Shown here in pieces: positions 54,600 to 64,000 of a stretch of DNA of 64,000 nt. This stretch comes from Dugong dugon (Eukaryota > Chordata > Mammalia > Sirenia > Dugongidae). The stretch is from assembly GCA_030035585.1 (NCBI GenBank), contig CM057468.1, positions 50,464,145 to 50,528,144 of the forward strand, in the 5' to 3' direction. The notes beneath the pieces are model-generated. The model was not told the origin of the DNA. It searched no databases and was given only the letters and a program-made list of their open reading frames with translations. The number at the start of each line of letters is the position of its first letter. Within the stretch, counting starts at the first letter, position 1. Made by a program: the position numbers and the translations under genes.

Positions 54600-57500
54600 A
54601 TAGTGGTCTTATACAATGTTTCTCCTTCTGTGACTGACTAAATTCACTCAGCATAATGACTTCCAGCTTCCTCCATGTTATAAGTTGTTTCACGGCTTCA
54701 TCGTTGTTCTTTATTGTTGTATAGTATTGCACTGTGTCGATATACTTTGTTTATCCATTCGTCTGTTGATGGGGGCCTAGGTTGTTTCCATCTTTTTGCT
54801 ATTGTGAACAGTGCTGCAATGAACATGAGTGTCCATATATCTATTCGTGTGATGGCTCTTATTTCTCTAGGATATATTCAAAGGAGCGGGATAGCTGGAT
54901 CTTATGGTACTTCTATTTCTAGCTTTTTAAGGAAGCACCAAAAAGATTTCCAAAGTGGTTGTACCATTTTACATTCCCATTAACAGTGTATAAGTGTTCC
55001 AGTCTCTTCACAACCTCTCAAGCATTTATTATTTTGTGTTTTTTGGTTTAACACTAGCCTTGTTGGAGTGAGATGATATCTCATTGTAGTCTTGATCTGC
55101 ATTTCTCTAATGGCTAATGATCGTGAGCATTTCTTCATGTATCTGTTAGCCACCTGAATATCTTCTTTGGCAAAATGCCTGTTCATATCCTTTGCCCATC
55201 TTTAGTTGGGTTGTCTTTTTGTTGTTGAGGTTTTGCAGTATCCTGTAGATTTTAGAGATTAGATGCTGATTGGATTTGTCATAGCCAACATTTTTTTCCC
55301 AGTTTGTCAGTTGTCTTTTTACTCTTTTGGTAAAGTCTTTTGATGAGCATAAGCATTTGATTTTTAGGGGCTCCCATTTATCTAGTCTCTATTCTGGTGC
55401 TTGTGCATTGTTACTTATGGTTCGTATTGCATTTATGCCGTGTATTAGTGCTCCTAGTGTTGTCCCTCGTTTTTCTTCCATGATCTTTATATTTAGGTCT
55501 TTGATCCATTTTGAGTTAGTTTTTATGCATAGTGTGAGGTATGGGTCTTGCTTCAGAATTTTGCAGATGGATATCCAGTTATGCCAGCACTGTTTGTTAA
55601 AGAGATTGTCTTTTCCCCAATTAATGGACTTTGGGCCCTTGTCAAATATCAGCTGCTCATAGGTGGATAAACTTATGTCTGGATTCTAAATTCTGTCCCA
55701 TTTGTCTATGTATCTGTTGTTGTACCAGTACCATGCTGTTTTAACCACTGTGGCAGTATAATAGGTTCTAAGATCAGGTAGTGTGAGGCCTCCCACTTTG
55801 TTCTTCTTCTTGAGTAATGCTTTACTTCTTTGGGGCCTCTTCCCTCTCCATATGAAGTTGGCTATTTATTTCTCTATTTCATTAAAAAATGCTAGTGGAA
55901 TTTGGATTGGGATTGCATTGTATCTGTAAATCGCTTTGGGTAGAACTGACATTTTCACAATGTTTTTCCACTTATGCAAGTCTCTTTTGATTTCTAGCAG
56001 TAGTGTCTTGTAGTTTTCATTGTATAGGTCTTTCACATCTCTGGTTAGATTTATTCCTAAGTATTTTATCTTCTTGGGGGCTATTGTAAATGGTATTGAT
56101 TTAGTGATTTCCTCTTCAAGGTTCTCTTTGTTGGTGTAAGGAATCCAACTGATTTTTGTATGTTTATCTTGTATCCTGAAACTTTGCTGAAATCTTCTAT
56201 TAGTTCCAGTAGTTTTCTTGTGGATTCTTTGGGGTTTTCTGTTTATAAGATCATATCATCTGCAAATAGATATACTTTGACTTCTTCCCTACCAATTTGG
56301 ATGCCTTTATTTCTTTTTCTAGCTTAATTGCTCTGGCTAGGACCTCCAGCACAATGCTGAATAAGAGTGGCGATAAAGGGCATCCTTGTCTGGCTTCTGT
56401 TCTCAAGGACAATGCTTTCAAAATCTCTCCATTTAGGATGATGTTGGCTCTTGGCTTTGTATAAATGCCCTTAATTATATTGAGCAATTTTCCTTCTACT
56501 CCTATTTTGTTGAGAGTCTTTATCATGAATGGGTGTTGGACTTCGTCAAATGCCTTTTCTGCATCGACTGATAAGATCATGTGGTTCTTGTCTTTTGTTT
56601 TATTTATGTGATGGATTACATTGATTGTTTTTCTAATGTTGAACCATCTCTGCATAGCTGGTATAAATCTCCCTTGATCAGAGTGAAATTTTTTGATATA
56701 TTGCTGAATTCTATTGGCTAGAATTTTGTTGAGGATTGTTGTGTCAATGTTCATGAGGAATACTGGTCTGTGATTTTCTTTTTTTTGTGGTGTCTTTACC
56801 TGGTTTTGGTATCAGGGTTATGCTGGCTTCACAGAATGAGTTTAGGAGTATTCTGTCCTTTTCTATGCTCTGAAATACCTTTAGTATTAGTGGTGTTAAC
56901 TTTTCTCTGAAAATTTGGTGGAATTCTCCAGTGAAGCCGTCTGGGCCAGGTCTTTTTTTTTGTTGGGAGTTTTTTAAATTATCTTTTCAATCTCTTCTTT
57001 TGTTATGGGTTTATTTAGTTGTTCTACCTCGGTTTGTGTTGGTTTAGGTAGGTAGTGAGTTTCTAGAAATTTGTCCATTTCCTCTAGGTTTTCAAATTTG
57101 TTAGAGTACAATTTTTCATAGCATTCTGTTATGATTCTTTTTAATTTCAGTTGGGTCTGTTGTGATACCATCCATCTCATTTCTTATACAGGTTATGTGC
57201 TTCCTCTCCTTTTGTCAGTTTTGGCTGATGGTTTATCAATTTTGTTGATCTTTTCAAAGAACAAGTTTTGGTCTTGTTAACTCTTTCAATTGTTTTTCTA
57301 TACTCTATTTCATTTAATTATGCTCTAATTCTTATTATTTCCTTTCTTCTGGCACCTGAAGGCTTCTTTTGCTGCTCTCTTTCTACTTGTTCCAGTTGTA
57401 GGGTTAATGTTTTGATAATGGCCCTTTCTTCTTTTTGGATGTGTGCATTTATTGCTATAAACTGACCTCTGAGTACTGCTTTTGCTGTGTCCCAAAGGTT

Positions 57501-58402
57501 CTGGTAGGATATGTTTTCCTTCTTGTTTGATTCTATGAATTTCTTTATTCCATCCTTAATTTCTTCTATAACCCAGTAGTTTTTGAGCAAGGTGTTGTTC
57601 AGTTTCCATGTATTTAATTTTTTTTCCCTTGCTTTTTCTGTTGTTGATTTCTAGTTTTAGGGGTTTATGGTCAGAAAAGATGCTTTGTAATATTTTAATG
57701 CTTTAGTTTTTGTTGAGGCTTGCTTTATGGCCTAATATGTGGTCTGTTTTGGAGAATGTTCCATGTGTGTTGGAAAAGAAAGTATACTTGGCTGCTGTTG
57801 GGTGGAGTGTTTGGTATATGTCTGTGAGATCAGGTTGGTTCATTGTAGCATTTAGCTCTTCCATGTCTTTGTTGAGCTTCTTTCTGGATGTTCTGTCCTT
57901 CACCAAAAGTGGTGTGTTGAAGTCTGTTACTACTATTGTGGAGCTGTCTGTCTCTCTTTTCAGTGCTGTTAGAGTTTGTTTTATGTATTTTGGATCCCTG
58001 TTGTTGGGTGCATAAATATTTATTACAGTAATGTCCTTCTGGTGTATTGACCCTTTAATCATTATATAGTGTCCTTCTTTACCCTTTGTGGTGGATTTTA
58101 CTTTAAAGTCTGTTTTTTCAGAGATTAATATTGCCACTCTTGCTCTTTTTTGAGTGTTGTCTGCTTGATGTATTTTTTTCTATCCTTTGAATTTTAGCTT
58201 GTTTGTGTCTTTAAGTCTAAGGTGTGTTTCTTGTAGGCAGCATATAGACGGGTCGTGTTTCCTTTATCCAATTTGCCACTCTATGTCTCTTTATTGGTGC
58301 ATTTAGTCCTTTTACATTCAGCATAATTATTGATAGGTATGAGTCTAGTGCTGTCATTTTTATTTTTTTGTGTGTGTATTGTTCATAGTTTCTTTGTTCC
58401 AC
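54600..58402 (-). pseudogene. L1-e ORF2, whole length, decayed
   Basis: The N-terminus at 58,402-58,217 has SYLSIIMLNVKGLN, with the Asn of the endonuclease active site, but the frame shifts before the QETH motif. The endonuclease continues at 58,137-57,703 with IYAPNNRDPKYIKQ and TDFNTPLL (the family usually has GDFNTPL). RT blocks follow at 56,754-56,251 ([16 protein letters not shown]). A frameshift lies just before the catalytic block at 56,255-56,266, which would read FADD. C-terminal pieces reach 54,714. Many stops make it inactive, and it is older than L1-c and L1-f. Confidence 0.83.
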
Positions 58403-58789
58403 TTAATTTTCTGTGCTGTGTCATTTTTCTTCATGTATTTTATTTTCATCATTTTCTTTGTTGTTGATTTTGTGTCTGCTGAGTCTTTATATTTTTCTAG
58501 TTTTTTATTTTGACTTGTAGGATTGTTAGTTTCCTTTGTGGTTACCTTAATATTTATGCCTATTTTTCTAAGTTTATACCAGTCTTTCATTTCTTTATAT
58601 CGCCTTGACTTCCTCTCCATATGAAAAATCTATGTCTACATTTTTTAAGTCCCTCTGTTTTGTTTTAATGTTGCTGTCTTTTACATATTGACATCTGTTT
58701 CCCTATTTTCAGTGTTTTAGGTTTGATTTACTTTTGTGACTTCCCTATCTGGGTTGATACCTGGTTGCTCTGCCCTGTGTTCTATCTTG

Positions 58790-59069
58790 GGTTGTTATCT
58801 GATGTTACTGATTTTCTTACTGGAGGATTCTCTTTGTATTTCTTGTAATTTTGGTTTGGTTTTTGCAAATTCCCTAAACTTCTGTTTATTTGGAAATGCC
58901 CTTTTGCCATCATATTTGAGAGACAGTTTTGCTGGATATATAATTCTTGGTTGGCAGTTTTCTTCCTTCAAGGCTTTATATATGTCATCCCATTGCCTTC
59001 TTGCCTGCATGGTTTCTGCTGAGTAGTCCGAGCTTATTCTTATTGACTCTCCTTTGTAGATGACTTTTT
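58790..59069 (-). pseudogene. L1-e ORF1 C-terminal domain segment
   Basis: The frame at 59,010-58,795 reads ARRQWDDIYKALKEENCQPR, then LYD-like KLSLKYDGKRAFPNKQKFRE, as in the ORF1p C-terminal domain, which binds nucleic acid together with the RRM domain. L1-f separates it from the RRM segment at 62,392-62,713. Confidence 0.82.
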
Positions 59070-62000
59070 TTTTTTTTTAAATATTTTATTGTACTTCAGG
59101 TGAAGGCTTACAGAACAAACAGTTTCTCATGTAACAGTAGTACACATGCTGTTTTATGACTTTGGTTAACAACCCCACAACATTCTAACCCTCTAAATTC
59201 TTAGCTTTTTTTTTTTTTTTTTGGTCAAAATACACATAGCGAAAGATACACCATTTCAAAACTTTTTACATACACATTTAATTGACATTGACTACACTCT
59301 TCTAATTGTGCTGTTATTCTCACTTAAGTTGAAGGCTTACAGGACAAAATAGCCTCCCATTTAACAGTTACTACAAATGTTGCCCTATAACAATGGTTAA
59401 CAATCTCACAACACATCAACAGTATCCTTACTCAACCTTGTGTTCCCTATCATCAGCTTCCTACTCCCCTTCTGCCTTCTGGCCCTTGTCACTGGACTCC
59501 TGTACTTTGTTAGTCTCATTTGGTTTTATTGGGCTGTCCACTCCCAGGCTGAACAGTGAACCTCGAAGGTAACTTCACCACTGAGCTAAAAGGGTGTCTG
59601 GGGGCCATACTCTTGAGGTTTCTCCAGTCTCCTTTAGGCCAGTAAACCTGGTATTTTTTTTTATGAGTTAGAATTATGCTCTACATCCTTCTCCAGCTCT
59701 GTCCAGAACCCTCTGTTGTGATCCTGGTCAGAGCAGTCAGTGGTGGTAGCCGGGCACCATCTAGCTGTACTGGACTCAGTCTGGTGGAGGTCTTGGTAGC
59801 TGTGGACAATTAGTCCTTTGGACTAATCTTTTCGTTGTATCTTGTTCTCTTCATTCTCCCTTGCTCCCAAAGGGATGAGACCAGTGTAGTATCTTAGATG
59901 GCCGCTCACAGGCTTTTAAGACCCCAGACACTACTCACCAAGGTAGAATGTAGAGCATTATCTTTATAAGTAGTGTCATGCCAATTGAGCTAGATGTTCC
60001 CCGAGACCATGGTCCCCAGAGCCCTCCGTCCAGCAACTCAGTCCCTCGGGGAGTTTGGATGTGTCCATGGGGCCTCCATGACCTTTCCTTGTGCAGGTTG
60101 TGTTAGTTTCCCTTGTATTATGTACTGTCTCACTTTTCACCCAAGATACCACTTATCTATTGCCTATTTAGTATTTCCCCCTCCTCCCCTCCCATCCCTG
60201 GTAACCAACCAATATTGTTACATTTTGCATGTGAACTTTTTCATGGGTTTTTACAATAGAGGTCTCATACAATATTTGTCCTTTTGTGATTGACTTATTT
60301 CACTCAGCATAATGTCTTCCAGTTTCATCCATGTTATGAGATAGTTCACAGATTCATTGTTGTTCTTTCTCATTGCATAGTACTCCATTGTGTGTATGTA
60401 CCATAGTTTGTTTATCCATTCATCTGTTGATGGGCACCTACGTTGTTTCCATCGTTTTGCTATTGTGAACAATGCTGCCATGAACATAGGTATATATCTA
60501 TTCGAGTGACGACTCTTATTTCTCTAGGATATATTCCTAGGAGTGGGATTGCTGGATCGAATGGTATGTCTATTTCTAGCTTTCTGAGGAAACGCCATAT
60601 CATTTTCCAAAATGGTTGTATCATTTTGCATTCCCACCAGCAGTGTATAAGAGTTCCCATCTCCCCACAGCCCCTCCAACATTTGTTATTTCCAGTATTT
60701 TTGATTCGTGCCGGTAATGCCGGGGTGAGATGGTATCTCATTGTGGTTTTAATTTGCATTTCTCTAATGGCTAGTGATCGTGAGCATTTCCTCATGTGTC
60801 TGTTGGCCATTTGAATGTCTTCTTTGGTGAAGTGTCTGTTCATTTCCTTTGCCCATTTTTTGATAGGATTGTTTGTCTTTTTGTTGTAGAGGTGTTGGAT
60901 TTTCTTGTAGATTATGGAGATTAGACCTTTGTCTGACTTGTACTGTCCAAAAATTGTTTCCCAGTCTGTAGGTTCTCTTTTGACTCTTTTGGTGAAGTCT
61001 TTTGAAGAGCATAGGTGTTTGATTTTTAGAAGATCCCAGTTATCTAGTTTATCTGTTGGGTTTTGTGTGTTGATGGTTATGGTTTGTATCCTGTTAATGC
61101 CATGTATTAAGGCCTGAAGTGTTGGTCCTATTTTTTCTTCTATGAACTTTATAGTTTTAGGCTTTATATTCAGGTCTTTGATCCATTTTGAAGTAGTTTT
61201 TGTATACGGTGTGAGGTATGGGTCCTGTTTCATTTTTCTGCAAATGGATATCCATTTTTGCCAGCACCATTTGTTAAAAAGACTGTCTTTTCCCCATTTG
61301 ATGGACTTTGGGCCCTTGTCAAAAATCAGGTTACCATAGGTGGATGGATTTCCATCTGGGTTCTCAATTCTGTTCCATTGGTCAATGTATCTGTTGTTGT
61401 ACCAGTACCAGGCTGTTTTGACTACTGTAGCTGTATAGTAGGTGCTCAAGTCAGGTAGTGTGAGTCCTCCAACTTTATTCTTCTTCTTCAGTAGTGCTTT
61501 ACTTATTCGGGGCTTCTTCCCTTTCCATATAAAGTTAATAATTAGCTTTTCCATCTCTTTGAAGAATGTTGCTGGTATTTGGATCAGGATTGCATTGTAT
61601 TTGTAAATTGCTTTGGGTAGAATTGCCATTTTCACAATGTTGAGTCTGCCTATCCATGAGCATGGTATGTTTTTCCATTTATGTAGATCCCTTTGGGTTT
61701 CATACAGCAGTGTTTTGTAGTTTTCTTTGTATAGGTCTTTTACATTCCTGGTCAGATTTATTCCTAAGATTTTATCTTTTTAGGGGCTATTGAAAATGGT
61801 ATTGATTTCCTGATTTCCTTTTCATCATTCTCTTTACTGATGTATAGGAATCCAACTGATTTTTGAATGTTTATCTTGTATCCTGCTACTCTGCTGAATC
61901 TTTCTATTAGTTCCAGTAGATTTCCCGTGGAGTCTTTAGGGTTTTCTATGTATAGTATCATATCATCTGCAAACAGGGAGAGTTTAACTTCTTCATTACC

Positions 62001-62391
62001 AATTTGGATGCCCTTTATTTCTTTCTCTTGCCTTATTGCTCTAGCTAGAACTTCCAGCACAATGTTAAATAGGAGTGGTGATAAAGGGCATCCTTGTCTT
62101 GTTCCTGTTTTCAAGGGGAATGTTTTCAGCCTCTCTCCATTAAGAATGATGTTGGCCGTTGGTTTTGCATAGATGCCCTTTATTATGTTGAGAAATTTCC
62201 CTTCTATACCTATTTTATTGAGAGCTTTTATCAGGAATGGGTGTTGGACTTTGTCAAATGCCTTTTCTGCATCAATTGAGATGATCATGTGATTTTTTTC
62301 TTTCCTTTTATTTATGTGGTGAATTACGTTGATGGATTTTCTAATGTTAAACCATCCTTGCATACCTTGTATGAATCCTACTTGGTCGTGG
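59070..62391 (-). mobile_element. L1-f, 3.3-kb young L1 inside ORF1 of L1-e
   Basis: A 15-base duplication TGTAGATGACTTTTT flanks it (59,055-59,069 and 62,392-62,406). It has an inverted poly(A) tail (59,070-59,078), a 3' UTR with the doubled TTCTCAT/TAACAG units (near 59,122 and 59,358), and ORF2 from the RT to the C-terminus. It is truncated in the RT. It closely resembles L1-c over its whole length. Confidence 0.93.
60290..62391 (-). pseudogene. L1-f ORF2 remnant, nearly intact
   Basis: Two long frames cover it. 62,363-61,764 (199 codons) has the RT core, with [32 protein letters not shown] and FADD at 61,962-61,973. 61,635-60,460 (391 codons) runs through the thumb and C-terminal region, with [36 protein letters not shown] and [20 protein letters not shown]. 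Compared with L1-c, a one-base loss near 61,769 separates the frames. A small deletion near 60,490 shifts the end, and the last codons follow at 60,487-60,251. The endonuclease is absent. Confidence 0.9.
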
Positions 62392-62713
62392 TGTAGATGA
62401 CTTTTTGTTTATCCCTAGCCACTCTTAAAATTCTCTCTTTATCTTTGGTTTTAGCAAGTTTGATTATGATATGTCTTGGTGACTTTCTTCTGGGATCTAC
62501 CTTACGTGGGGTTTGGTGAGCATCTTGGATAGATATCTTGTCATCTTTCACGATATCAGGGAAGTTTTCTGCCAACAAATCTTCAACAATTTTCTCTGTA
62601 TTTTCTGTTATCCCCCCCGTTCTGGTACTCCAATCACTTGTAGGTTATTCCTCTTGATAGAGTCCCACATAATTCTTAGGATTTCTTCATTTTTTAAAAT
62701 CCTTTTATCTGAT
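62392..62713 (-). mobile_element. L1-e, ORF1 RRM segment between two insertions
   Basis: The frame at 62,578-62,378 reads MLAENFPDIVKDDKISIQDA, then KSPRHIIIKLAKTKDKERIL, the RRM-like domain of ORF1p. L1-f bounds it on the left and the solo LTR on the right. Confidence 0.87.
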
Positions 62714-63191
62714 TGTCATGGTTTGAATTACGTCCCCCCAAAAATGTGTGTATCAATTTGGCTAGGACACGATTCCTGGTACTGTGTGATTTTCCTGTAT
62801 GTTGTAAACCTGCCTCTATGATGTTAATGAGGGAGGATGGGTGGCAGTTGTGTTAGTAAGGCAGTACCTGAATTACAAGACTGGATAGTGTCCTGAGGCA
62901 ATCTCTTGAGATATAAACGACAGAAGTGAGCAGTGAGACAGGGGGACCTCATACCATCAAGAAGGCAGTGCCGGGAGCAGAGCACGTCCTTTGGACTGGG
63001 GTCCCTGTGCTGAGAAACTCCTAGTCTGCGGGAACACTGATGAGAAAGCCGAGAGAGAGAAAGCCTTCCCCTGGAGCTGACACCTTGAATTTGGACTTTT
63101 AGCCTACTTTACTGTAAGGAAAAAAACTTCTCTTCATTAAAACCATCCACTTGTGGTATTTCTGTTGTAGCAGCACTAGATGACTAAGACA
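62714..63191 (+). mobile_element. Solo LTR, copy 4, inside ORF1 of L1-e
   Basis: It starts TGTCATGGTTTGAATTACGT, ends GATGACTAAGACA, and is flanked by an exact 5-base duplication CTGAT (62,709-62,713 and 63,192-63,196). L1-e ORF1 continues on both sides. It is the same family as the copies at 26,174 and 40,201. Confidence 0.93.
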
Positions 63192-63567
63192 CTGATTTTT
63201 CCTCAAATTAGTTGGTGTCAAGTGCTTTATCTTCAATCTCACTAATTCTGACTTCCATTGCCTCAATTACGCCCCTGTGACTTTCTATTGAGTTGTCTAA
63301 TTCTGAAATTTTATTGTTCATCTTCTGGATTTCTGATTGCTGTCTCTCTATGGATTCTTGCAGCCTGTTAAATTTGTCATTATGCTCTTTTCTAATCTTT
63401 TTAATTTCCTCTATTGCATGTTCTGCGTTTTGCTTAATTTCCTTCCTAATTTCTTGAAGAGTTCTGTGTACTAGTCTTTTGTATTCTGCCTCTGGTAATT
63501 CCAAAAAATTTTCCTCCTCTGGAAAATTTCTAGATTCTTTATTTTGGGAGCTTGCTGAAGCCATCAT
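63192..63567 (-). pseudogene. L1-e ORF1 N-terminus and coiled coil
   Basis: ORF1p is the RNA-binding chaperone of L1 and forms trimers through a coiled coil. The frame from ATG at 63,565-63,567 starts MMASASSQNKESRNF. From about residue 35 it is a long heptad-rich helix (EIRKEIKQNAEHAIEEIKKI, then LQESIERQQSEIQKMNNKIS and ELDNSIE). The frame runs 119 codons up to the LTR insertion. The start agrees with the L1 layout, because the 5' UTR follows to the right. Confidence 0.87.
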
Positions 63568-64000
63568 GGATTGCCTCTTTATGTGATTTGATATTGACTG
63601 TTTAGTCTCCGTGCCATCAATAAGTTATTATATTTATTTATTTTTTGTTTGCTTACTGTGTCCTAGCTTCTTGTTTTGTTTTGATATGCCCAAATAGGTT
63701 GTTTTATGAGCTAGTTTGATTATTCGCACCTTTGAAGCTCTAATGTCCGGTCACTGGGTGGTTAGATCTGTTACTAGGTATGCGAGCTCAGGAGTCCACC
63801 CACTCCTCCTGTATGGAATCAGCTCAGGTGCCCAGGTAGATAGCCACCAAGTGGGTGGTGTAGGCGTTCACTTATAGTCCTAGACAGGCATGGGTGATTG
63901 GTGTTGGTACAGGCATCTGGCTGCAGCAGGGGGACACACTCTCTGCAAGGCAGGGGGCTGAAGGCAGCCCCCGAGTGTCCAGGAGGAAGGTGTGTCCTTG
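63568..64000 (-). mobile_element. L1-e 5' UTR, cut by window edge
   Basis: This sequence upstream of ORF1 becomes GC-richer towards the window end (GCAGCAGGGGGACACACTCT, then CAGCCCCCGAGTGTCCAGG), as expected for an L1 5' UTR with an internal promoter. It continues beyond 64,000. Confidence 0.65.

Larger units (their letters stand above)
53641..59069 (-). mobile_element. L1-e, long L1, 3' UTR to ORF1 C-terminus
   Basis: From left to right this is a T-rich tail (53,641-53,647), a 3' UTR of a different subtype (to about 54,600), all of ORF2 (to 58,402), the inter-ORF region, and the ORF1 C-terminus up to 59,069. L1-f is inserted there. Later segments of the same element lie at 62,392-62,713 and 63,192-64,000. 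Without inserts the visible element is about 6.5 kb, near full length. Confidence 0.88.

Noticed and set aside
1-64000. CRISPR array, bacterial operon or other defence-type system
   Set aside because: There are no short regularly spaced repeats. The repeats present are dispersed retroelements, and the only host gene has vertebrate-style exons.

Overview
This window is mammalian nuclear DNA, most likely from an afrotherian, and elephant or a close paenungulate relative fits best. The evidence is many copies of an AfroSINE-type SINE, several copies of its RTE-type (BovB-like) LINE partner, and L1 elements with a distinctive long 3' UTR, on a background of older MIR, L2, L1 and MaLR-type repeats shared by placental mammals. 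I found no prokaryotic gene organisation, CRISPR array or functional RNA gene.

Region 1 (1 to about 14,110, + strand) is the 3' end of one protein-coding gene. Five in-frame exons (142-286, 1486-1630, 4844-4970, 6655-6777, 10181-10277), all with AG/GT borders and matching phases, encode the last 211 residues of an oxysterol-binding-protein-related protein. The C-terminus ending in SKLDHPVLW fits ORP3 (OSBPL3) better than ORP6 or ORP7 as I remember those families. A long 3' UTR follows, with AATAAA signals at 10511, 13486 and 14081-14090 and a SINE inserted in it.

Region 2 (about 14,110 to 64,000) has no host gene that I can support. It is a stack of nested retroelements. At 17,221-26,096 a + strand L1 is hit in its 3' UTR by a short - strand L1, and at its poly(A) tail by a 4.8-kb - strand L1. 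At 28,735-31,865 lies a nearly full-length but decayed RTE, with two internally deleted relatives at 32.9 and 35.7 kb. At 37,725-40,976 an RTE carries a solo LTR. At 42,585-45,870 an ancient L2-like copy is interrupted by an RTE and by a SINE that itself holds a younger SINE and a solo LTR. At 49,088-64,000 come an RTE, a truncated L1, and a long - strand L1 whose ORF1 is split by another L1 and a solo LTR. Most insertion borders are supported by target-site duplications that can be read directly.

The elements are linked biologically. The SINEs share their 3' end, and in one subtype a central block, with the RTE LINE, so the RTE machinery probably moved them. All RTE copies here have broken coding regions, and the L1 copies are truncated or frameshifted. 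I found no clear sign of a novel coding system. The most interesting signals are the SINE/RTE shared blocks, the internally deleted RTEs and the readable insertion chronology.
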